64,000 nucleotides of DNA from Enterococcus ureilyticus (GTDB lineage Bacteria > Bacillota > Bacilli > Lactobacillales > Enterococcaceae), in assembly GCF_001730315.1 (NCBI RefSeq), contig NZ_MIKC01000034.1, positions 1 to 64,000 of the forward strand, written 5' to 3'. A program made the position numbers and the translations under genes. Numbering within the stretch: position 1 is the stretch's first letter; the number at the start of each line of letters is the position of its first letter. Shown piece after piece: positions 56,420 to 64,000 of the stretch. The notes beneath the pieces were generated by a model. The model was not told the origin of the DNA, searched no databases, and saw only the letters and a program-made list of their open reading frames with translations.

Positions 56420-57634
56420 ATGTCAGATTATGCAATCAAAATAGACAAAATTACAAAAACTTATAATATGTACGCTAAGCCAACAGATCGTTTTAAAGAA
56501 GCGCTAGATCCACGACGCAAAAGTTATCATGATCTATTCTATGCACTAAAAGATGTCGATATCCATGTGAAAAAAGGGGAAATGATTGGTTTTATCGGAG
56601 AGAATGGTTCTGGTAAATCAACTATGCTAAAAATCATTACAGGAGTTTTAACACCTACTTCTGGATCAATTGAGATTGAAGGAAAGATATCCGCCTTATT
56701 AGAATTAGGTTCAGGATTCAATCCAGAGTATAGTGGGTATGATAATATTTACTTGAATGGAATGGTTTTAGGCTTCTCAAAAGAAGAAATTGACGAAATG
56801 GTCGATGATATTATTACATTTGCTGATATTGGTGATCATCTGTATCAACCTGTAAAGACATATTCTAGCGGTATGTTTGTTCGTCTCGCATTTGCAGTTG
56901 CAATTAATGTTGATCCAGATATTTTGATTATTGATGAAGCTTTGGCTGTTGGTGATTTGGAGTTTCAATTAAAATGTATGGATAAATTTACAGAAATAAA
57001 AAATTCTGGGAAAACAATCTTATTTGTTTCCCATGATATCAACTCTGTACGTCGTTTTTGTGATCGAGTTTATTGGTTGAAGAACGGTGAAGTTATTGAA
57101 GAAGGCGACGTGATGGATGTATCTTCAAATTATGAGAATTTCTTGAAGAAAAAATCCATCAAAACAATTGATACTGAAAGAGCAAAGCAAACAGATCAAG
57201 AAAATACAGTTCCAGATATTGTTGAAGTTAATAGTGCGGTGCTTCTAAATTCAGATTTATCTCCTGTTGAAATTGTTGAGCAAGATCAAAAAGTGATCGT
57301 CAAAATAAATTATACAGTAAAAAGAGAGTCGATCAAGAACCCGGTTTGTGGTGTTGCCATTCGTACGGTAGATAACCACTATGTTTGTGGCTTAAATACA
57401 CTATTAGATAAAGTAACTATTCCTTGGGAGCAAGGAGAAAATACATTTTATATTGAATATGAAAAGATGTCATTGCTGACTGGCGAGTATTATTTTGATA
57501 TTGCTTTCTTTGAAGAACATGCCACGGTTCCTTTAGAATATAAAACGAAATACTTGAAAATGTTCATTAGTGGCCAATATACAGGTGAAGGAATTGTTAT
57601 ATTAGATCATGAGTGGAAGGATACCATAAAATGA
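56420..57634 (+). CDS. epaM: ABC polysaccharide exporter ATPase with Wzt-like C-terminal domain (EpaM type)
   Basis: 404 residues. Walker A GENGSGKS (60-67), the signature as YSSGMFVRLAFAVA, Walker B DILIIDEALAVGD and the switch His in LFVSHDINSV. Residues after about 250 form a beta-rich domain like the Wzt carbohydrate-binding domain, which in O9a-type systems reads the chain end. That suggests recognition of a modified polymer, and the next gene carries a methyltransferase domain. ATGA overlap with that gene. Confidence 0.94.
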   Translation: MSDYAIKIDKITKTYNMYAKPTDRFKEALDPRRKSYHDLFYALKDVDIHVKKGEMIGFIGENGSGKSTMLKIITGVLTPTSGSIEIEGKISALLELGSGFNPEYSGYDNIYLNGMVLGFSKEEIDEMVDDIITFADIGDHLYQPVKTYSSGMFVRLAFAVAINVDPDILIIDEALAVGDLEFQLKCMDKFTEIKNSGKTILFVSHDINSVRRFCDRVYWLKNGEVIEEGDVMDVSSNYENFLKKKSIKTIDTERAKQTDQENTVPDIVEVNSAVLLNSDLSPVEIVEQDQKVIVKINYTVKRESIKNPVCGVAIRTVDNHYVCGLNTLLDKVTIPWEQGENTFYIEYEKMSLLTGEYYFDIAFFEEHATVPLEYKTKYLKMFISGQYTGEGIVILDHEWKDTIK

Positions 57635-60600
57635 AGTATGATTTTGAAATGGATATTGATGAAAGTACTAGTGTCGGAAAGATTGCTTCTCACATAAAAG
57701 AGCAGAGTTCTGTATTGGAGTTTGGACCGGGAAACGGAAGAATGACAAACTATCTGATTGAAGCTAAAAAATGTGATGTTTCGATTGTTGAGCTAGATAA
57801 GGAATTGTATGATTATGTGATTACTTTTTCTAATGATGGTTTTTACGGAAATATAGAAGAATATAAATGGACAGATTATTATAAAGGTAAAAAATATGAT
57901 TATATTCTATTTGCTGATGTTTTAGAGCATTTGATGGATCCTGTAAAGACTTTGGAAATCGTAAAAGAGTTTCTAAAAGAGGATGGGGAAATCTTAATTA
58001 CATTCCCCAACATCGCTCATAACTCAGTGTTGATTAATTTGTTTAATAATAAACTTGACTGGACAAAGTATGGTTTACTGGATGAGACCCATAAAACATT
58101 TTATACACAGTCTGGTTTTGAAAAAGTATTTGATTCACTAGGTCTATATATTAATAAAGAAGACTTTACGATAAATGTTGTAGGAAATAATGAGATTGAT
58201 GCTCACTATGAAGACTTACCTATAGAAGTAGTAGATGCATTCAGAAAAAGACCTTTTGCCGAAGTGTATCAGTACTTCTATGCGTTAAAGAAAAATCCAG
58301 TGGCATCACCTATACGAGTGTTGCCAGAAAATTCATATTATCACCGACGTGTTATACTTCAGTATGAATTAGAAAATAGTGTGGAAGAAACCACGGTTTC
58401 TGTTAATACATTTACTGGTGAAAACAAAAATTATCCTATTGAAGTTCCTTTAGGGGTAAAATCGTTAAAAATTATGCCTTTCCCAGAAAATATTGGTGGG
58501 ATTATGCGATTCTTTGTTGATATAAATGGAGAACAAAGTCATAATATCCAAACCAGTGCTGTTTTTGAGCACAATGAAAAATTTGTTTTTACGAATATGC
58601 ATCCAGCGTATTTTATTTTATCTGGAGAAGATATTGCTGGTAAGTCAATTGTTTTAAATTTTGATTTTATTTATCAAGGTCAGTATTTGTATGAAATGAA
58701 TTTAATGATGGAAAGATTAAAAGAAGTTGAAGTAGAAAAACAAATGATTGTCGATCGATATTATGATTTGGTCGCGGGTGAACAATGGGAACCCGCAAGA
58801 CGTAAATCAGATAAAGCTTTTTCGCAGACTCCAATTGAAGAGTTGAATAGAATAATGGCGTTAAATATTGATGGTACTGTAAGAAATGAAGCAACGAAGA
58901 CATCGATTATTAAAGGTTGGGGCGTTTCTAATGTAGACAAAATGCCATTAAAATTTGAGTTAGAAGCTAATAATGCTCCTTATTTTAAAGTAAAAAGAAT
59001 TCATCGTTCTGAAATAAATGAAGGCTTTGGGTTTCCAGAAACTTTAGATTATGGTTTCGAAATTGAAGTAGCTGATTATGAATTAGAACAATTTTTTAAT
59101 TTTGTTATATCTACTGAAGATGGTGAATCATGTGATGTGATTATCAACCGTCATATTGGTTTATATTTTCCTGCTAAACCTTCTTCAAGGGTACGTAGAG
59201 TTTTAGGTTCTGTGAAACGCAAAGGAATAAAAGGATCTGTGAAGTGGTTATTAAATCGTCAAGTACAAAAAAACAGCTATGAAAAATGGATTGCGCAACA
59301 TGAAGTATTTGATATGGAAAAAATTCATTCTGAAATAGAAAGTTTTGAGTATCAACCTAAAATATCGATTGCGGTACCCGTGTATAACGTTGAAGAAAAA
59401 TGGTTAGATGCATGTATTAGTTCCTTAAAAAATCAATTTTATACCAACTGGGAATTGTGTTTAGCCGATGATGCCTCTCCTAAAGACTATATTCGTCCTT
59501 TACTTGAAAAGTACGCTGCAAGTGATGAAAGAATAAAATTAGTATTTAGAGAAAAAAATGGACATATTTCAGAAGCTACGAATTCTGCTTTAGAGATTGC
59601 GTCAGGTGACTATATAGGTTTCATGGACAATGACGATGAATTAGCACCTAATGCACTATACGAGATTGTAAAAGCGCTAAATAAGGACAGAGACATAGAG
59701 TTTTTCTATACAGATGAAGATAAGATGACTCTTGAAGAAAAACGTTTTGATGCATTCTTTAAGCCAAATTGGAATCGACAATTAATTCTACAGCATAATT
59801 ACATCACGCACTTTGTAGTTGTAAAAGATGCACTATTAAGCCGTATAGGTGGTTTGAGAACTGAATATAACGGTAGTCAAGATTATGATTTTGTTTTACG
59901 CGCAACGGAAGAAGCAAAAAAAATTCACCATATCAAAGGTATTTTATATCACTGGAGAGCAATTGAGACATCAACTGCTTTAAATCCTGAAAGTAAAACC
60001 TATGCTTATGTTGCTGGTCAGCATGCCTTAGAAGCTGCACTAAAGCGAAGAAATCTAAAAGGAAATGTAAAAATTGCAGAATTTTATGGATGTTATAAGA
60101 TTGATTTTATTCATGATACGACACCTAAAGCTTCAATTGTTTTTGTAGGAAATAGCAAAAATCTGAATAATAACTTAGAGTTATTATTGAGTAAAACTTA
60201 CTATCCTAACTTTGAAATTTTGGTTCCTACTTCTTCTAAATTTACTGTATCTGTTAAAGATGCTAGGGTTCGGTTTGTAGATGGAGATATTAACACGCGT
60301 GTAAAACAAGCTGAAGGGGAATTTATTTTATTACTAAATGAAAAACTTTCACCATTATCGGGAGCATGGTTAAATGAATTGATGAATTACGCTCAATTGG
60401 AAGAAAGTGGTATTGTCTGTGGCAAAATTAGTAGCAATGATAACCTAATTTCAAATATTGGCGTTACTTATGATGTCGAAAACAATAAACTTATTTATCC
60501 AGAAAGAAATAATCCTGCACAAAATCTTGGTTACTATTACCGTGCCGGACTTCCTAGAGGAATACACGCTGCAACTGAAGATTGCATGATTTTTAGAAAA

Positions 60601-60840
60601 AATGATTTCGAACAAGTTGAAGGCTTGTCAGAAGAATTTGGTTCTCAATTAATGGGATTTGATTTTAGCTTAAAAGTTAGACAGCAGTTAGAAAAAGATA
60701 TCGTATATACGTCATATGCTAAATTAAAAGAATCGGAGCCAATTGACATTCATCTTGTTCCAGAAGTACTAAACGAATTAGAGAAAAAGTGGACAAAAAA
60801 TGGATTGATTGATCCTTATGGAAATCCATTATCATTTTAA
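57631..60840 (+). CDS. epaN: Methyltransferase-GT2 fusion protein (EpaN-like)
   Basis: 1069 residues. Residues 1-220: class I SAM-dependent methyltransferase (VLEFGPGNGRMTNYL, Glu30-Gly36; FADVLEHLMDP, Asp96-His100). Middle: beta-rich regions, one (about 410-520) similar to the N terminus of the next gene product. Residues 577-790: active-looking GT2 (ISIAVPVYNVEEKWLDACIS, DNDD at 666-669, NGSQDYDFVLRATEE). Residues 832-1069: a second GT2-like domain that has lost the metal and donor residues (LLLNEKL around 903). A bifunctional wall-polymer enzyme, perhaps methylating and extending or capping chains. ATG 57631 overlaps the epaM stop. Confidence 0.88.
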   Translation: MKYDFEMDIDESTSVGKIASHIKEQSSVLEFGPGNGRMTNYLIEAKKCDVSIVELDKELYDYVITFSNDGFYGNIEEYKWTDYYKGKKYDYILFADVLEHLMDPVKTLEIVKEFLKEDGEILITFPNIAHNSVLINLFNNKLDWTKYGLLDETHKTFYTQSGFEKVFDSLGLYINKEDFTINVVGNNEIDAHYEDLPIEVVDAFRKRPFAEVYQYFYALKKNPVASPIRVLPENSYYHRRVILQYELENSVEETTVSVNTFTGENKNYPIEVPLGVKSLKIMPFPENIGGIMRFFVDINGEQSHNIQTSAVFEHNEKFVFTNMHPAYFILSGEDIAGKSIVLNFDFIYQGQYLYEMNLMMERLKEVEVEKQMIVDRYYDLVAGEQWEPARRKSDKAFSQTPIEELNRIMALNIDGTVRNEATKTSIIKGWGVSNVDKMPLKFELEANNAPYFKVKRIHRSEINEGFGFPETLDYGFEIEVADYELEQFFNFVISTEDGESCDVIINRHIGLYFPAKPSSRVRRVLGSVKRKGIKGSVKWLLNRQVQKNSYEKWIAQHEVFDMEKIHSEIESFEYQPKISIAVPVYNVEEKWLDACISSLKNQFYTNWELCLADDASPKDYIRPLLEKYAASDERIKLVFREKNGHISEATNSALEIASGDYIGFMDNDDELAPNALYEIVKALNKDRDIEFFYTDEDKMTLEEKRFDAFFKPNWNRQLILQHNYITHFVVVKDALLSRIGGLRTEYNGSQDYDFVLRATEEAKKIHHIKGILYHWRAIETSTALNPESKTYAYVAGQHALEAALKRRNLKGNVKIAEFYGCYKIDFIHDTTPKASIVFVGNSKNLNNNLELLLSKTYYPNFEILVPTSSKFTVSVKDARVRFVDGDINTRVKQAEGEFILLLNEKLSPLSGAWLNELMNYAQLEESGIVCGKISSNDNLISNIGVTYDVENNKLIYPERNNPAQNLGYYYRAGLPRGIHAATEDCMIFRKNDFEQVEGLSEEFGSQLMGFDFSLKVRQQLEKDIVYTSYAKLKESEPIDIHLVPEVLNELEKKWTKNGLIDPYGNPLSF

Positions 60841-60855
60841 ATTTTGGAGGAAATC

Positions 60856-62997
60856 ATGACAAATAAAGTAACAATCACTATTGATAGCATTCTCCGAAAT
60901 GGACAAGATAAAACAATTACTGTAAAAGGCTGGGCTTTTGATCAGGAGAATAAGGTAGCGCCAGTTATCACAGTAAAACCAAGTCCGAATGCAGAAGTTG
61001 AAATTGTTCAGTTTTACCGAATGGATGTCAATATTTTGTTTGATCTACCAAATGAGATGAATGTTGGATTTGAAATCACTATTAAGCCTAAAACATCAAA
61101 CGGTAAGGTCCTTGTTCAGTTTACAGCAAACGAAGTAATAACTGAGTATTCGGTTAAACTGGGTAAAAAATATCCAATTGAGCTAGGAACAGAAACGCCT
61201 ACTCAATTGAAAATAAGTAAAATTAGAAAAGGCTTAGGTTACTTAAGACGTAATGGGGTAAAGAATGCTTTGAATCGCTATAAATTAGAAAAATTTATCA
61301 ATGGCGATGAGTACCGAGCATGGATTACTCAAAATGAAAATAGGCCTATTACTGAACTAGTAGCTGAGATAGAGCAATTCAAGATTCAACCACTGATTTC
61401 TATTGTTATGCCTGTTTATAATGTTGAGACAAAGTGGCTGGCTAAATGCATTGAGTCTGTACAAAAACAATTATATGAAAATTGGGAACTTTGTATTTGT
61501 GATGATGCCTCTACGAATACCGAAGTAAAAAAAACATTAGAACGATTTGCTTCAAGAGATGAACGAATAAAAATTGTTTATCGCCAAACGAATGGTCACA
61601 TCAGTGTAGCAAGTAACGATGCGCTGAAATTAGCTTCAGGTGAATTCGTTGCGTTATTAGACAATGATGATGAGCTGGCCATTAATGCACTGTCAGAAGT
61701 AGTTAAGATAATCAATCAAACCCCGGATGTTGATTTTATTTATAGTGATGAAGATAAAATAAATGAGGATGGAAATCGATTTGAACCAGCCTTTAAGCCA
61801 GACTGGTCTCCTGATTTGTTGATGGGAACAAACTACATTTCCCATCTAAGTGTTTATCGTCGTGACTTATTACTGAATTTAGAAGGGTTTAGAACTGGAG
61901 TAGAAGGCTCGCAAGACTATGATTTAGTTTTGCGGTACACTGAACAGATTCCAGAAAAGAATATTAAACATATTCCAAAAGTCTTGTATCATTGGCGCAC
62001 ACTTCCTGGTTCAACTGCTTCATCCGCTTCGGAAAAAATATATGCAGATGAAGTAGGTGTGAAAGTTTTGAAAGATGCTTTGCATCGTAGAGGAATCCCT
62101 GGATATGTCTCTAAAGGTATCGCTCCTGGTTTCTATGCTATTTCTTATGACGTAATGAATGAAGAGTTAGTCAGTATTATCATTCCAACTAGGAATGGTT
62201 ATGAAGATGTCAAAACATGTGTTGACTCAATAATCGACAAAACTACTTATTCCAATTATGAGATAATCATCGCAGATAATGATAGCGATGATCCTAAAAT
62301 GGATGAGTTATACGCTAGTTATCAACGAAAACTGGGGAGTCGATTTATTGTAGATGAAATAGATATCCCTTTTAATTACTCGCGTATCAATAATATTGCA
62401 GCCAGTAAAGCAAAGGGCAAATATTTGTTATTCTTAAATAATGATACGCAAGTTATTGCACCTGAGTGGATGACACGAATGGTTTCTTATGGTCAATTCG
62501 AGCGTGTTGGGTGTGTTGGAGCCAAGTTATATTATCCAGATCATACAATTCAACATGCTGGTGTTATTATGGGATTGGGTGATGTTGCCGGGCATGGTCA
62601 TCATTATTTTCCAGATAAAGATTTAGGCTACTTTGGACGATTATATTTAGATGTTGATTATTTAGCTGTTACTGCAGCATGCGTACTGGTAAAAAGCGTA
62701 GACTTTGAAATGGTTGGAGGGTTTGATGAAGAATTTACGATTGCATTTAATGACGTTGATCTTTGTATGAAGGTCTATGAATTAGGTCGTTATAATGTGT
62801 GGGCTCATCAAGCTGAATTGTATCATTTTGAATCAAAATCTAGAGGATATGAGAATACTCCAGAAAAAATGACACGTTTTGATGGTGAAAAAAAATTATT
62901 ACAAAAGAAATGGCGTAAATATATTGATAATGATCCATTCTATAGCCCTAACCTAACAAGAGGAACTGGTAATTTTACGATTCGTATTGAATCGTAA
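60856..62997 (+). CDS. epaO: Double-domain GT2 glycosyltransferase (EpaO-like)
   Basis: 713 residues. An N-terminal beta-rich accessory domain (about 1-100, TITVKGWAFDQENKVAPVI) is related to the middle of the preceding protein. GT2 domain 1 (about 179-420) has ISIVMPVYNVETKWLAKCIE and DNDD at 269-272. GT2 domain 2 (about 438-713) has VSIIIPTRNGYEDVKTCVDS, NNDT at 528-531 and FNDVDLCMKVYE; it is of rhamnosyltransferase type. Two active sites could make alternating linkages. GGAGG lies 5 nt before ATG 60856. Confidence 0.9.
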   Translation: MTNKVTITIDSILRNGQDKTITVKGWAFDQENKVAPVITVKPSPNAEVEIVQFYRMDVNILFDLPNEMNVGFEITIKPKTSNGKVLVQFTANEVITEYSVKLGKKYPIELGTETPTQLKISKIRKGLGYLRRNGVKNALNRYKLEKFINGDEYRAWITQNENRPITELVAEIEQFKIQPLISIVMPVYNVETKWLAKCIESVQKQLYENWELCICDDASTNTEVKKTLERFASRDERIKIVYRQTNGHISVASNDALKLASGEFVALLDNDDELAINALSEVVKIINQTPDVDFIYSDEDKINEDGNRFEPAFKPDWSPDLLMGTNYISHLSVYRRDLLLNLEGFRTGVEGSQDYDLVLRYTEQIPEKNIKHIPKVLYHWRTLPGSTASSASEKIYADEVGVKVLKDALHRRGIPGYVSKGIAPGFYAISYDVMNEELVSIIIPTRNGYEDVKTCVDSIIDKTTYSNYEIIIADNDSDDPKMDELYASYQRKLGSRFIVDEIDIPFNYSRINNIAASKAKGKYLLFLNNDTQVIAPEWMTRMVSYGQFERVGCVGAKLYYPDHTIQHAGVIMGLGDVAGHGHHYFPDKDLGYFGRLYLDVDYLAVTAACVLVKSVDFEMVGGFDEEFTIAFNDVDLCMKVYELGRYNVWAHQAELYHFESKSRGYENTPEKMTRFDGEKKLLQKKWRKYIDNDPFYSPNLTRGTGNFTIRIES

Positions 62998-63017
62998 AAA
63001 ATTGACTTCTCAATTTT
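62998..63017 (+). terminator. Weak AT-rich hairpin after epaO
   Basis: AAAATTGA and TCAATTTT form an 8-bp stem with a 4-nt loop. Too AT-rich to be a confident terminator. Confidence 0.3.
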
Positions 63018-63086
63018 AAACATTAAATAAGAGTGTGTGCCAGCTAATTTGTAGTAGGTAATTCATATATGAAAAAGGAGGTTTAA

Positions 63087-64000
63087 ATGAATAGAAACAA
63101 GCAGGTTAAAAATTGGCTTATAGTAAATCAAGATTTACTTGCTTTGACCGTTTTATTTTTAGGAATTGCAGTTTATTTATCCTTTTTTGGTTTTCAAAAC
63201 GGAACAGATGATGAATGGTTTCAACGGATGAGTCATCAAAAGGATTATCTTACTTATATCTTAAATCGATATATGACTTGGTCGGCAAGAATTTTTCCTG
63301 ATAGTATCATGTATTTTATCTTTTCATTACCAATGATTTTGTATTGGTCAATTACTTCTTTAGCGATGATCTTAAGTGCCTATTCAATCGTTCGTTTTAC
63401 AAAAAAGGAAGTAAAGACGTTTGATATTTTTCTTGTGTGTACCTTATTCGGTTTTATGAATTTTGAAATGTTTTTCCATTCGTTTTTATGGATTACAGGA
63501 GCAGTTAACTATTTATGGCCATTAGCTTTAGGGTTATGTTCAATGATTCCATATGCCGATTATGTGTTTAGAGGGAACAAATGGGAAAAAAAGAGCTGGA
63601 TTTCGCTGAGTATTATTTGTACATTTTTATTTTCGATAAGTAATGAACAGTATTTAATCGTTGGCTTTTGTGCAGCATTATGTGGGCATATAACGTTATT
63701 AGTGAAAAAAGAAAAACAATCAATCCTTCTTTTATTTAAAACGTTTATTATGTTTATGGGGATTTTATTCATGTATTTTGCTCCAGGTAATGCGTTGCGT
63801 CTTCAAAAGGAGACTGAAAAATGGTATCCTGATTTCAATGAATTATCTGTTTTCTCCCATATAAAAGTTGGATTGAATTTTATGGTCACTGGTATTTACA
63901 ATAATGTTTTTTCTTTATTGCTTTTGGTCATCTTGTCCTCAATACTTTTGTTGAATTTAAATAGATACTCGTTTCTTTTGATCAGTCTTATCATTGCTTG
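63087..64000 (+). CDS. Polytopic membrane protein, DUF6056/GtrII-like (cut by window end)
   Basis: The frame opens at ATG 63087 after AAAAAGGAGG and stays open to the last base, so the C terminus is missing. The visible 304 residues have at least seven membrane helices. GFQNGTDDEWFQRMSH after the first helix and LWITGAVNYLWPLALGL are hallmarks of membrane proteins thought to be lipid-linked-sugar glycosyltransferases (DUF6056/GtrII-like). Position in the polysaccharide operon fits transfer of a decoration on the outer face. The family name is from memory. Confidence 0.8.
   Translation, partial: MNRNKQVKNWLIVNQDLLALTVLFLGIAVYLSFFGFQNGTDDEWFQRMSHQKDYLTYILNRYMTWSARIFPDSIMYFIFSLPMILYWSITSLAMILSAYSIVRFTKKEVKTFDIFLVCTLFGFMNFEMFFHSFLWITGAVNYLWPLALGLCSMIPYADYVFRGNKWEKKSWISLSIICTFLFSISNEQYLIVGFCAALCGHITLLVKKEKQSILLLFKTFIMFMGILFMYFAPGNALRLQKETEKWYPDFNELSVFSHIKVGLNFMVTGIYNNVFSLLLLVILSSILLLNLNRYSFLLISLIIA

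Overview
The window is a low-GC Firmicutes chromosome segment, most consistent with Enterococcus. The evidence is the gene content and order: a rhamnopolysaccharide (epa-type) locus laid out as in Enterococcus faecalis, a glycerol kinase with the enterococcal HPr-phosphorylated His232, a LevR-type activator facing a lactose/cellobiose-family PTS with sigma-54 promoters, a T-box-controlled his operon with the short HisG plus HisZ, and AGGAGG-type ribosome binding sites throughout. The species cannot be named from sequence alone. The complete his operon argues against E. faecalis itself, which to my knowledge lacks it.

Layout. 1-444: right end of an IS3-family element. 472-2657 (minus): zwf and a DtxR/MntR-type regulator. 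3004-6646: a small membrane protein, glpK, an AraC regulator, a VOC protein and a YjbR-type protein. 6694-9169 (minus): oxidoreductase, small XRE regulator and membrane protein behind a double palindromic operator, then a TraX-like membrane protein. 9614-11256: a lipoprotein and two stand-alone GyrI-like proteins. 11563-18502: his operon hisZGDBHAFIE, with a promoter, a T-box and then a second leader element that recurs upstream of map at 34.9 kb. 18558-22234: a membrane-anchored protein (minus), sfsA, a Gfo/Idh oxidoreductase and a DEAD-box helicase. 22262-30004: LevR-like sigma-54 activator and a PTS regulon of two transcription units, each with a recognisable -24/-12 promoter and upstream palindromes. 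30186-36790: housekeeping and small genes (Eis-type acetyltransferase, tRNA-Arg(CCU), M29 aminopeptidase, TetR regulator, flavodoxin, map, YihY/BrkB).

36922-64000 is a cell-envelope polysaccharide locus that continues past the window. It opens with a TagO/WecA-type initiating transferase and three GT2 enzymes, followed by the four dTDP-L-rhamnose genes. Next come a UDP-glucose dehydrogenase, a polyprenol-type GT2, a large membrane protein, an epimerase, a GT4, a Wzx-like flippase and a secreted GH25 muramidase with six wall-binding repeats. A new promoter then drives an ABC exporter pair, a methyltransferase-GT2 fusion, a double GT2 and an incomplete polytopic membrane protein. The likely logic is synthesis of a rhamnan backbone on undecaprenyl phosphate and its ABC export. 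The central genes probably make or attach side decorations, and these may be flipped separately.

The least explained signals are the repeated leader element, the two sigma-54 control regions with their nested palindromes, the paired operators of the XRE operon, the twin hairpins inside the PTS operon, and the degenerate second glycosyltransferase domain of the methyltransferase-GT2 fusion.
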